Below, piece after piece: positions 46,272 through 55,920 of a stretch of 64,000 nt of DNA. A program made the translations under genes and the position numbers. Every line of letters starts with the position of its first letter. The stretch's first letter is position 1. The DNA is taken from assembly GCA_963789535.1 (NCBI GenBank), contig CAWBKU010000005.1, positions 248,001 through 312,000 of the forward strand, in the 5' to 3' direction. The notes beneath the pieces are model-generated. The model saw nothing but the letters and a program-made list of their open reading frames with translations. It ran no database searches and was not told the DNA's origin. The DNA comes from CAVXHQ01 sp963789535. GTDB taxonomy: Bacteria; Pseudomonadota; Alphaproteobacteria; Rhodobacterales; Rhodobacteraceae.

Positions 46272-46281
46272 TGGTATACCA
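46272..46281. promoter_or_regulatory. Palindromic operator candidate TGGTATACCA
   Basis: A perfect 10-bp palindrome lies in the 132-base gap between the divergent fucose-catabolic operon and fucU. Sites of this form are typical for FCD-type GntR regulators. No such regulator is encoded in the window. Confidence 0.5.
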
Positions 46282-46389
46282 TAGCGTCAAGCGTGGGCGG
46301 ACCGAAAGGGGGGCAAGCCCGAACTTGTGACGGGCCTTGCCCCCCGTCGGGCCGGACAATAGCGTCGTCGGCAATCAGGGAGGGAACGG

Positions 46390-46875
46390 ATGCTCAAGGG
46401 AATAGACCAGCGGCTGAACGCCGAGGTGCTGCACGTGCTGGCCTCGATGGGGCACGGCGATACGCTGATGCTCGTCGACACCAACTTTCCGGCGGAAACG
46501 CATGCGTCGCGCTCGACCTACGGCAGCCTCGTGCGGATGGAGAACCTGACCCTGCCGGAGGCGGTCGGGGCGGTCCTGACGCTGTTCCCGCTCGACACCT
46601 TCGTCGCCGATTTCGCGGCGTCGATGCAGGTGGTCGGTGCGCCGGGCGAGGTGCCGCCGGTCATGGCCGAGGTGCAGCGTGTGGTCGACCGGGCCGAGGG
46701 CACGTCGCGGCCGATCCCGGCGGTCGAGCGGTTCGCGTTCTACGACCTGGCGAACGAGGCCTTTGCGATCATCCGCACCGGCGAGGGCCGGTTCTACGGC
46801 AACGTCATGCTGCGCAAGGGCGTGGTGCCGCCGACGACCGGCGCGGTTCCCGACGTGCCGCCCGTCGGACTTTGA
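46390..46875 (+). CDS. fucU: L-fucose mutarotase (RbsD/FucU family)
   Basis: FucU interconverts alpha and beta L-fucose so that the dehydrogenase gets its preferred anomer. The 161-residue product begins MLKGIDQRLNAEVLHVLASM and has GHGDTLMLVDTNFPAE (catalytic His near residue 22) and a C-terminal AFAIIRTGEGRFYGNVMLRKG, all typical for FucU rather than RbsD. It lies alone on the plus strand, divergent from the fucose operon and sharing its control region. Its presence is the best single argument that the operon is for L-fucose. Confidence 0.93.
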   Translation: MLKGIDQRLNAEVLHVLASMGHGDTLMLVDTNFPAETHASRSTYGSLVRMENLTLPEAVGAVLTLFPLDTFVADFAASMQVVGAPGEVPPVMAEVQRVVDRAEGTSRPIPAVERFAFYDLANEAFAIIRTGEGRFYGNVMLRKGVVPPTTGAVPDVPPVGL

Positions 46876-46895
46876 CCGGCAGCGGGGGCGGCGTC

Positions 46896-47724
46896 CTAGG
46901 CCAGCGCCTTCCACAGCATCCGCACGCCCGATACGAACAGGAACACCGCGAACGCGAGGCGCAGGCGGGAGGGCGGCAGGGCGTGGGCAAGGCGTGCGCC
47001 ATGGGGAGCGGTCAGCACCGAGGCGGAAAAGAGCACGATGGCCGCGGGGATGTTCACATAGCCGAGCGATCCCGGCGGGCGGCCCGGCACGCCCCAGCCG
47101 GACCAGACAAAGCCCAGCGACGGCCGGCACCGCGATGGCGAGGCCGAAGACCGAGGCGGTGGCGACCGCGCGGTGCACCGGCACCGAACACATCGTCAGC
47201 ACCGGCACCGAGAGCGTGCCGCCGCCGATCCCCATGAGCGCCGAGACAAAGCCGATCGGACCTGCCGTCGCGGCCCGCGTCAGGCGCCCCTGCGGCGGCC
47301 CGTCGGCGAGGACGAGGGTCTTTGGGATCGCGAGGTTCACCGACACGATCAGCGCCACGACGCCGAAGATCACCGTCAGCCCCTCGGCACCGAGCCATTT
47401 GGACGCGACCCCGCCCAGCGCCGCGCCGACGACGATCGCCGGGGTCCAGCCGCGCAGCAGGGCACCGTCGATGGCGCCGCGCCGGCGATGCGCGCGCGCC
47501 GACGCGATCGAGGTCGGGACGATCGTCGCCAGCGAGGTGCCGACGACCAGCAACATCGCCACTTCGCGCGGCACCTCGAAGATTTCCGCCACCACGACCA
47601 GAACCGGCACGACGACGATGCCGCCCCCGACGCCGAGCAGACCCGCCAGCAGCCCCGCGATGGCGCCGGTCACGAGGAGGCCGAGCGTCAGGCCGAGGAG
47701 CGTGGCGATGGTGAAGCCGGCCAT
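46896..47724 (-). CDS. Sulfite exporter TauE/SafE family permease, frameshifted
   Basis: This TSUP-family membrane protein of about 275 residues has the repeated glycine motifs GLLAGLLGVGGGIVVVPVLV and FVSALMGIGGGTLSVPVLTM. The first frame runs to VFGLAIAVPAVAG; the rest (FVWSGWGVPGRPPG, GYVNIPAAIVLF, VFLFVSGVRMLWKAL) is one base away. Removing one base in the run at 47113-47115 joins them. Family members export sulfite or other organosulfur or carboxylate anions. It is convergent with fucU and is followed upstream by the repeat at 47.8 kb. The cargo is unknown. Confidence 0.87.
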
Positions 47725-47807
47725 GGGGCGCCTGTGCTGAGGACACGCCAGATTTGACACGGTGGAACGGGGAACACCACCGGGCGGCGCGCGTGTCGCG
47801 GCTGTGG

Positions 47808-47866
47808 AGGGGGGCTTTGCCCCCCGCTTCGCTCCCCCCAGAGGTATTGCGGCAAGAAAAAACGGC
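47808..47866. repeat. GC-rich hairpin with trailing A/T-rich tail, Rhodobacterales-type intergenic element
   Basis: GGGGGGC TTT GCCCCCC (47809-47825) is followed by GCTTCGCTCCCCCCAGAGG, TATTGCGGCAAG and an A run to 47862. On the minus strand it lies just downstream of the oxygenase gene as a T run followed by the hairpins, so it may end that transcript. I associate this layout with a common intergenic element in Rhodobacterales; that is memory, not a search. Confidence 0.5.
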
Positions 47867-47878
47867 AGGCGGCGCGTT

Positions 47879-48661
47879 TCAGGCGGCGCGGCCGTAAAAG
47901 CCGAGCCGCTCTTCGGCGGAAAAGGTAACGCCGGGGCGGTCGAAGTAGGAGAAGACCGCGATGATCCGCGGGCGCGGCCCGGCGACGGGGGTGACGCGGT
48001 GGGCGGTGTTCTTGCCACGGAAGACGTTGAGCGTGCCCGGCGCGACCGGCAGGATGCGGGTCGGTTCCTGTCCGTTCAGCAGGCGGGCGACACCGTCGTA
48101 GTTCGGATCGTCGTCGCTGCGCAGATCCTTGACGTATTCGAAATCGCCGCCACTCCCGGGCGCCTGCAACAGCAGCGTCGTGGTGAACTCGGACCGGTCG
48201 AAGTGCCAGTTCAGCGCCTCGCCCGCACGGTATTCCATGGCGTTCACCGCCGCGAGCGGGTCGGCCATCGGAAACAGCGCCGGTTTGTCCATCACGGCGG
48301 CGAGGAAATCCACGAAGGGCGCCCAGCCGTAGAGCGCCAGGATCGGCGTGCCCGGCATCTGATCGGCGCAGAGCGTGTGGTTGACGGTCCGGTTCTGCCG
48401 CAGCGCAGGGTGATCGCCGGGCAGGTCGAGGTCGCGGCGGAAGTAGATATTGTGCGTCCGTTCGTGGGTGAAACTCTCGGTCGCAAAGCGGGGGGCGAGG
48501 GCGGCAACCGTCTCTGTCATGGCGTCCTGCCGCAGGAAACCGTCGAGATTGAAAAGACCGTCCGCGTCCAGTTTCGCGCGGCTCTGCGCCACGAGGCCGG
48601 CGCAGGCCGGGCTGTCCGGTTCGTGCAGCGGATAGCGGTCGAGATCGAGGATGTCGTGCAT
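47879..48661 (-). CDS. 2-oxoglutarate/Fe(II)-dependent oxygenase family protein
   Basis: This 260-residue protein has the non-haem iron triad of 2OG oxygenases: His and Asp in LNWHFDRSEFTTTLLLQ and the distal His in KNTAHRVTPVAGPRPR, whose arginine would bind 2-oxoglutarate. The preceding NVFRG and following IIAVFSYFD strands complete the jelly-roll core. With Asp retained it should be a hydroxylase rather than a halogenase. It lies 57 bases downstream of gspD on the same strand and may share its transcript. The substrate is unknown; free amino acids and small peptides are possibilities. Confidence 0.85.
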   Translation of the reverse strand: MHDILDLDRYPLHEPDSPACAGLVAQSRAKLDADGLFNLDGFLRQDAMTETVAALAPRFATESFTHERTHNIYFRRDLDLPGDHPALRQNRTVNHTLCADQMPGTPILALYGWAPFVDFLAAVMDKPALFPMADPLAAVNAMEYRAGEALNWHFDRSEFTTTLLLQAPGSGGDFEYVKDLRSDDDPNYDGVARLLNGQEPTRILPVAPGTLNVFRGKNTAHRVTPVAGPRPRIIAVFSYFDRPGVTFSAEERLGFYGRAA

Positions 48662-48718
48662 GGCGATGCTCCCTGTGGTGCGCCGATGCTATCGCCGGAA
48701 ACGGCCCCCGCACAGCGG

Positions 48719-50659
48719 TCAGTAGAGCCCTTCGATCTCGAGGGGGAGTTGCCGCACCTGCGTCTCGTTCAGCACCGTGCGCGGCAGCGCCGTCGCATCG
48801 GCCTCGCGCACGGTCTGCAACCGCTGCTGGCTCGCCGCGCGGATGTCCTCGCTCGACCGCAGGATCGTCGGGCGCAGGAACACGAACAGCGTGCGCGTGT
48901 TCTCGCGGTTGTTGCGGCTGCGGAACAGTTCGCCCAGCACCGGAATGTCGCCGAGGCCCGGCACCGAATTCTCGCCGTCGAGGCGGTCGTCCGAGATCAG
49001 GCCGCCGAGCACCACGGTGCCGCCGTTGTCGGCCAGCACCGTGGTATTGATGACGCGGCGGTTGGTGATGAGGTCGGCGGCCCCCTCGACGTTGGCGGTG
49101 ACGAGGTTCGAGATCTCCTGCTCGATCACGAGTTGCACGACGCCGCCCGCGGTGATGCGCGGCACGACGTTCATGGTGATGCCGACGTCGCGCCGCTCGA
49201 TGGTGGTGAACGGCGTCGCGGTATTGCCGTCGGTGGCGAAACTGCCGGTGCGGAACGGCACGTTCTGGCCGACGACGATGGTGGCCGGCTCGTTGTCGAG
49301 CGTGGTGACGGAGGGTGTCGACAGGAGGCGCGCGCGGCTCGACTGGTTCAGCGCCTGGATCAGCAGGCCGAAGTCGTTGTTGCCCCCGCCGAGCGTCAGT
49401 CCGGTCGAGATCGCCGCCGAGGACGGCGTGCCGATCGCCGACAGCACCCCCGCGAGGGACACGCCGCCATTGCCGAACGAGGTTGCCGCGAGGCCGCCGG
49501 GCAGGGACGCATCGCCGAACCCGAGCTGCACGCCGAGGCGTTCGGCGACCTCGCCCGAGACCTCGACGATGGCGGCCTCGATCATCACCTGCGGACGGCG
49601 CACGTCTAGGGCACCGATGAGTTGCCCGACCTCCTGCACCTGCAACGCCGTGCCGCGCACGAGGATCGAGTTCGTCTCGGTCGAGGCCTGGATGGAGACT
49701 GCATTGGGCGCCGCGACGGCGGCGAGCGGGACGAAGGTGCCGTCCTCGGTCTGCTCTGCGGCGATGTCGGCGGCGACCGGGCTGGTGATGTCGACGCCGT
49801 CGCCGACGGTGGCACGAACGATGTCGGCGATGGTTTCGGCGTCGCCGAATTGCAGGCGGAACACGGTCGTCGAGACCTGTTCGGTCGGGTTCGTCCGCGG
49901 CGCCACGTCCAGCGCATCGGCCAGTTCGCGGATGTCCTGGATGTCCTCGGGCGTGCCGCGCACGAGGAGGAGGTTCGAGCCGGGATCGACCGAGAGGCGC
50001 GCGCCGGTGCCCGCCTCGCCCAGCACCTGGAGGATGGCGTTGCCGACGGTGGTCGCGTCGGCAAAGCGAAAGCGGATCACCTCGGCCTGCACCCTCTGGT
50101 CGCCGTCGAAGGTGCGCGCGATCGCCATGATCCGGTCGACGTTGGCGCGGGTGTCGCTGATGATGATGGAATTGGGGTCGGCAATGGCCTCGATATAGCC
50201 CGAATCCGCGATCAGCGGGCGCAGGACGCGGACCGCCTCGGCAGAGGGCAGGCGAGACAGGCGCAGCATTTCGGTGACGATATCCTGCTCTCCCGGCGCG
50301 CCGGGGGCGTCCTGCGCCGGACCGGCGAGGGTGCGCGCCACGGCCTCGGGGACGATCTGCCAGATGGTGCCCGATTGCACCGCGACATAGCCGCGGACCC
50401 GCAGGATCGACTGGAACAGCGCCCAGACCCCCTCGGCATCCAGCGCCTCGGTCGAGACCACCGTGACCTCGCCCGTCACCGACGGGTCGAGCACGAGCGT
50501 CCGCCCGGTGATGTCGGACACCTGTTCGGACAGGGTCGCGATATCGGCGTCGCGCAGGTTGATGACATAGGTTTCCTGCGCCCGGGCCTTGCCCGGCACG
50601 AACAGCGCCAGCAGCGCCAGTATCCGCAATGCGTTCATCATGCGTCTTGCCTTCCTCAT
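48719..50659 (-). CDS. gspD: Type II secretion system secretin
   Basis: GspD forms the outer-membrane channel. The 646-residue product has a signal peptide (ending GKARAQ), the N0 domain (VINLRDADIATLSEQVSDIT), N1-N3 repeats with SNLLLVRGTPEDI and TNSILVRGTALQVQE, and the secretin domain (VMIEAAIVEVSGEVAERLG, VPFRTGSF, ERRDVGITMNVVPRI, TTVLADNGGTVVLGGLI, VPGLGDIPVLGELFRS). Its start overlaps the gspC stop by ATGA. It is complete and closes the minus-strand G-H-I-C-D operon. Confidence 0.96.
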   Translation of the reverse strand: MRKARRMMNALRILALLALFVPGKARAQETYVINLRDADIATLSEQVSDITGRTLVLDPSVTGEVTVVSTEALDAEGVWALFQSILRVRGYVAVQSGTIWQIVPEAVARTLAGPAQDAPGAPGEQDIVTEMLRLSRLPSAEAVRVLRPLIADSGYIEAIADPNSIIISDTRANVDRIMAIARTFDGDQRVQAEVIRFRFADATTVGNAILQVLGEAGTGARLSVDPGSNLLLVRGTPEDIQDIRELADALDVAPRTNPTEQVSTTVFRLQFGDAETIADIVRATVGDGVDITSPVAADIAAEQTEDGTFVPLAAVAAPNAVSIQASTETNSILVRGTALQVQEVGQLIGALDVRRPQVMIEAAIVEVSGEVAERLGVQLGFGDASLPGGLAATSFGNGGVSLAGVLSAIGTPSSAAISTGLTLGGGNNDFGLLIQALNQSSRARLLSTPSVTTLDNEPATIVVGQNVPFRTGSFATDGNTATPFTTIERRDVGITMNVVPRITAGGVVQLVIEQEISNLVTANVEGAADLITNRRVINTTVLADNGGTVVLGGLISDDRLDGENSVPGLGDIPVLGELFRSRNNRENTRTLFVFLRPTILRSSEDIRAASQQRLQTVREADATALPRTVLNETQVRQLPLEIEGLY

Positions 50660-51522
50660 TCGAGAGGAAAGGACATTACGATGGTTTCGCCGTCCCGCTC
50701 GATCTCGAGCCGTGCCAGACCGGAGGCCGCGACCTCGTCGAACAACCGACGGTCGCTGTCCACGTCCCCGACCGGCTGCCCGTTGACCGTGCGCACCAGA
50801 TCACCTGCCCTTAATCCCGCGAGTGCAACCCCGCTGTCGTGTTGTTCGGCGATCCTATAGCCGTTTTCGGTCGCCTCCAGACCAATCTGCTCAAGGACTT
50901 GAGCCGGATTGGCAATGATGCGCCGCCGCCACAGGGCGATATAGTCCTGCGTCGTCTCGGGCGCGGCGCGTTCGCGGCTGACGGGGGGGACGTAATCGGT
51001 CCGGAGCGCGGCGAGCAGCGCGTCGACGCCCTCGGGGGTGGTCGGCATTTCGACGATCTCGGGGCCACCATCGGGGAAGTAGAGGAGTTCGGTGCGGCCC
51101 TCGACGTCGAGGGAGACATGGGCCGGGAAGACTTCGGACAGGGTGACGCCCGCCCGTATCTCGTCGCCCGGGCGGAAATAGCCGTCGTCGGCGCCGTCGG
51201 CGATCAGCGCGCGCGAGGCGGCGGGGTCGTCGCGCAGGATCACGCCGAGCAGGGTGAGGTCGAGGGCGGTGACGCCCACGGGCGCCTCGGGTTCCGGCGC
51301 GGGGGTGGCGCTGCCGAAGGGCGCGAGGGCGAGGATCGGGCCGATATCGGACGGCGGCGCCGGTTCGGCGGCGACGGGTGCGGGCGCCGGTGGCGCGGGG
51401 GCCACGATCGTATCGGCGCCGGTCAGGTGCCAGACCAGCGGCGCCGCGGCCCAGGCGACCGACCCGAGGGCCGCGAGCGTGACGAGCGTCGCGATCAGGC
51501 GCGTGCCGCGGGGCGGGGTCAT
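50656..51522 (-). CDS. gspC: Type II secretion system inner-membrane protein C
   Basis: GspC links the inner-membrane platform to the secretin. The 288-residue product has one transmembrane segment near the N-terminus (LIATLVTLAALGSVAWAA), a proline/alanine-rich linker, a homology-region domain (LDLTLLGVILRDDPAASRAL) and a C-terminal PDZ domain (ALAGLRAGDLVRTVNGQPVG through IVMSFPLE). It overlaps gspD and gspI by four bases each. Confidence 0.93.
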   Translation of the reverse strand: MTPPRGTRLIATLVTLAALGSVAWAAAPLVWHLTGADTIVAPAPPAPAPVAAEPAPPSDIGPILALAPFGSATPAPEPEAPVGVTALDLTLLGVILRDDPAASRALIADGADDGYFRPGDEIRAGVTLSEVFPAHVSLDVEGRTELLYFPDGGPEIVEMPTTPEGVDALLAALRTDYVPPVSRERAAPETTQDYIALWRRRIIANPAQVLEQIGLEATENGYRIAEQHDSGVALAGLRAGDLVRTVNGQPVGDVDSDRRLFDEVAASGLARLEIERDGETIVMSFPLE

Positions 51523-51897
51523 GGCGTGACCTCCGGCAGATCGGCCGTCGGCAGATAGCCGGTCAGCGTCACGAGGGGGGCATCCGGTGTCTGTTCAGGC
51601 GCAACGGTGACGGTCATCCGCGCCAGATCGGCGTCGGGCGTCTCGGCAAAGGCATCGGCCACGCGCCACTCCCGCCCCAGCATCTCGACCTGTCCCGGCG
51701 CCCCGATCCCGAGGCGCAGTTCGGTCAGCCGTCGCTTCCGCAACCCAGCGCGCGGCGATCCGGTCGGTCAGCGCGGCGATCCGCGCCGTGTGCCCCTCGG
51801 TCGCGGTCAGCAGCGCCACCGCGCCCAGCGCCAGCACCGCCATTGCGACGAGCGCCTCGATCAGGGTGAACCCGGCCTCGGGGTGGCGCGCGTTCAT
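51519..51897 (-). CDS. gspI: Type II secretion system minor pseudopilin I, frameshifted
   Basis: This minor pseudopilin has about 125 residues. The prepilin leader and helix read AGFTLIEALVAMAVLALGAV (cleaved after Gly, Glu at +5). The frame holds to IAARWVAE, then the conserved continuation RLTELRLGIGAPGQVEMLGR lies in the next frame and ends LPTADLPEVTP. Removing one base around 51731-51737 restores it. It overlaps gspH at its start and gspC at its end, so the operon is tightly packed. Confidence 0.85.
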
Positions 51898-52367
51898 GCC
51901 GCTTCCTCGAGCCGCGCGGTGGCGCCGTCGAAGGTCACGCGCACGCCGCGGCCACTGTCGTCGCGCAGTTCCAAGGTCAGCGGGACATTGCTCCGGGGCA
52001 AGAGATCCGGGCCGACCACGTAGGGGCCAGCCTCTGCGTCGGTCAGGAGGCGCAGACCCGCGGGCAGGACATGCGGCGCGGCCAGCAGCGGCACGTCCGA
52101 CGCGATCCACGCTCCGTCCCGCAGGCGCAGCAGGCGATAGTCCGACGCGCTCCACACCACCGCCATCGCCTCTCCCGCCAGCAGCGCCTCGTCCGCCGCA
52201 CGGTCCAGCCGCGCCACCAGCACCCGCGCCTCCCTCTCGGCGACCGCGCCAGCGCCACGATTGCCCAGCGACAGCCCGATGGCACCCGCCATGACGCCGA
52301 TCAGCACCAGCACCACCAGCACCTCGACGAGGCTCACGCCCGCCTCGGGGGCGCGGCGCGGCCTCAT
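51894..52367 (-). CDS. gspH: Type II secretion system minor pseudopilin H
   Basis: This 157-residue minor pseudopilin has the leader and hydrophobic helix AGVSLVEVLVVLVLIGVMAG with Glu at +5 after cleavage. The rest is a small beta-rich globular domain (AMAVVWSASDYRLLRLRDG). It lies between gspG and gspI with four-base overlaps. It should sit in the pseudopilus tip with GspI, J and K. Confidence 0.88.
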   Translation of the reverse strand: MRPRRAPEAGVSLVEVLVVLVLIGVMAGAIGLSLGNRGAGAVAEREARVLVARLDRAADEALLAGEAMAVVWSASDYRLLRLRDGAWIASDVPLLAAPHVLPAGLRLLTDAEAGPYVVGPDLLPRSNVPLTLELRDDSGRGVRVTFDGATARLEEAA

Positions 52368-52822
52368 CTCCCGTCGCCGTGGACGATGTCCGCATCCGGC
52401 CCGGTGCCCCCCGGCGCGCCGTCACCGCCCAGCGACACGAGGTCATAGGGACCGGTCTCGCCCGGCGACCGATAGAGATAGGCGTTGCCCCATGGATCCA
52501 CCGCCGCATCCGACAGATACCCGCCCGCCGCCCAGTTCGGCGGCTCCGGCGGCGCGCTCGGCCGCGAGACGAGGGCCGCAAGCCCCTGTTCCGTCGTCGG
52601 ATAGCTCTGGTTGTCGAGCCGGTAGATCTCGAGCGCCGAGCCGATCGCCTGGATGTTCGTCCGCGCCACGGTCGCGCGCGCCTCGTCGGGCCGGCCGATC
52701 ACGTTCGGCACGATGATCGCCGCGACGACCGCGATGATGACGAGGACGACCATCATCTCGATCAGCGTCACCCCGGCCTCGCTGTCGCGGCGGGGTCTGG
52801 ACGGCAGGCGGCGCTGGACCAT
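52364..52822 (-). CDS. gspG: Type II secretion system major pseudopilin
   Basis: GspG is the main subunit of the pseudopilus piston. The 152-residue product has AGVTLIEMMVVLVIIAVVAA with Glu at +5, then the typical RLDNQSYPTTEQGLAALVSR and DPWGNAYLYRSPGETGPYDL segments and an acidic calcium-binding-like end (GTGPDADI). The ATG at 52822 fits the short leader; the in-frame ATG further upstream overlaps the divergent gspL promoter region. Only 39 bases separate it from gspL. Confidence 0.95.
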   Translation of the reverse strand: MVQRRLPSRPRRDSEAGVTLIEMMVVLVIIAVVAAIIVPNVIGRPDEARATVARTNIQAIGSALEIYRLDNQSYPTTEQGLAALVSRPSAPPEPPNWAAGGYLSDAAVDPWGNAYLYRSPGETGPYDLVSLGGDGAPGGTGPDADIVHGDGR

Positions 52823-52861
52823 GAAACTAAATCCTTTCCTTGGCGTGGATGAGGGTAGACT

Positions 52862-53983
52862 ATGACATTCCGAGAGGAAATAGGAAGGCAAATCTTCGTG
52901 TCAATACAGGAGGATAGCGAAATTTCGACGGCCCCCGGGCCGCACGTTCCGCTGCCCTCCGTCAGCCTTGCTGCGCATCTGGCCCCCCATCTGCCGCGCC
53001 GGACGCCGCCCCCGCCGCTGCTGGCCGCCGAACTCACCTCGCTCCATCTCGTGGACCTGCCGCGCGCCTCGGCGCGTCAGCGGCCGCAGCTTCTGGCCTT
53101 CGCCATCGAGGACGGCCTCGGCGCGCCGATCGACCGGGTGATCGTCGTCGAACTGCCGCGGGCGGGCGCGAATGGCGCCACACTCGCGCTTGCCATCGAC
53201 CGGATGCTGGTTGCGGCGCTGGACGCGGCCCACCTGCCCGAGGTGCTCGCTCTTCCCCGGCCCGCCGAGGCCGCCGACTGGCACGTCTGGCGCGACGGCG
53301 ACCGGGTGCTGGTCCGCGCGGGCGACGGGACCGGGTTCGCCGTGGCCTTTGCCGCCCTGCCGCTGCTGTGGCACCGCGCCGGACGCCCCGCGCTCGTCGC
53401 CCTGCACGGGGATCTCGGCGCCCTGCCGCATGTCACCGCGCCGCCACCCCGCCCCGTTCCTGCCGAACTCGCCTTTCGCCTCTACCCGCCCGCCGCCGAT
53501 CCCGCGCGCCATGCGTGGCGCCCCCTCAGGGTCGCCGCCGGTGTCGCCTTCGGCGCCCTCGCCGTGCACCTCGGCATCGCCGCGGCGGATGTCGTCGCCC
53601 TCGGTCAGCGCGCCGACGCCGCGCGCGCCGAGGCGCAGGCGGCGCTCGGCGAGGTTCTCCCCGGCGTCACCGTCACCGCCGACACCGGCCCCGTTCTGGC
53701 GCGCCTTGCGCCGCAGGCCGCCGTCGTGTCCGGATCGGACGCGGTCCCGATGCTGGCCGAGGTTTCGGCCGCCCTCCTGACCACCGGCACGGGCATCACG
53801 ATGCGACGCGCGATATGGGGAGACGGGCGTTTGCAGACCCTGATCCTCGCGCCCCGTCTCGAGGATCTGCAAACCGCAGAAGAGGCGCTGCGTGCCGCCG
53901 GGTTCACCGTCCGCGCCGGTGCCGCGAGCGCGGGTCAGGGCGGCGCAGAGGCGGAAATGACGATACAAAGGGCCGCATCGTGA
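52862..53983 (+). CDS. gspL: Type II secretion system protein L
   Basis: GspL recruits the ATPase GspE to the inner membrane. The 373-residue product is weakly conserved: an N-terminal actin-like cytoplasmic part (LLAFAIEDGLGAPIDRVIVV), a transmembrane segment near residues 225-245 (VAFGALAVHLGIAAADVVAL) and a periplasmic ferredoxin-like end (LQTLILAPRLEDLQTAEEAL). The ATG at 52862 follows GAGGG; an in-frame GTG at 52898 with its own AGGAAGG is an alternative. Assignment relies on the architecture and the position before gspM and gspE. Confidence 0.82.
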   Translation: MTFREEIGRQIFVSIQEDSEISTAPGPHVPLPSVSLAAHLAPHLPRRTPPPPLLAAELTSLHLVDLPRASARQRPQLLAFAIEDGLGAPIDRVIVVELPRAGANGATLALAIDRMLVAALDAAHLPEVLALPRPAEAADWHVWRDGDRVLVRAGDGTGFAVAFAALPLLWHRAGRPALVALHGDLGALPHVTAPPPRPVPAELAFRLYPPAADPARHAWRPLRVAAGVAFGALAVHLGIAAADVVALGQRADAARAEAQAALGEVLPGVTVTADTGPVLARLAPQAAVVSGSDAVPMLAEVSAALLTTGTGITMRRAIWGDGRLQTLILAPRLEDLQTAEEALRAAGFTVRAGAASAGQGGAEAEMTIQRAAS

Positions 53984-54413
53984 CCCCGCGCGAACGCCTC
54001 CTCGTCGGTCTGGTCCTGCCGCTGGCCCTCGTGGGCGCGGGATACCGGTTCGGCTGGGTGCCGCTGACCGAGGCGCGCGCCGCCCGCATTGACGAGATCG
54101 CGGCCTACCGCCAGCTTACCCTCGCCGCCCAGGGGGCAAACGACCGGCCCGCCGTGGCGGCCGTCGCCATCGACCCGACCCCCCTCGCGACCCGCGTGAC
54201 GCAAAGCGCCGAGGCCGCCGGGATCACCCTCACCCGTCTGGAACCCGAGGGGGCGGGTCTGCGCCTCACCCTGCCGGAAACCCCGTTCGACACCGTCATC
54301 GGCTGGCTCGCCCGCCTCGAACCCGATCACGGCATCCGCATCGCGGCGGCCGAAATCGACCGGCGGACCGCCCCCGGCACCGTCTCGGCGCGCATATTGG
54401 TCGAGGCCCTGCA

Positions 54414-54417
<4 letters not shown>
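53980..54417 (+). CDS. gspM: Type II secretion system protein M
   Basis: This small protein of 145 residues has one N-terminal membrane helix (LLVGLVLPLALVGAGY) and a ferredoxin-like periplasmic domain (TRVTQSAEAAGITLTRLE, GWLARLEPDHGIRI). It should pair with GspL at the inner membrane. The GTG start overlaps the gspL stop (GTGA), and its own stop overlaps gspE by ATGA. Sequence conservation in the family is low; position between L and E supports the name. Confidence 0.82.

Positions 54418-55919
<1,502 letters not shown>

Positions 55920-55920
<1 letters not shown>

Noticed and set aside
47879..48661. A halogenase assignment for the 2OG oxygenase
   Set aside because: The iron-binding carboxylate is present (HFD); halogenases of this fold have lost it.
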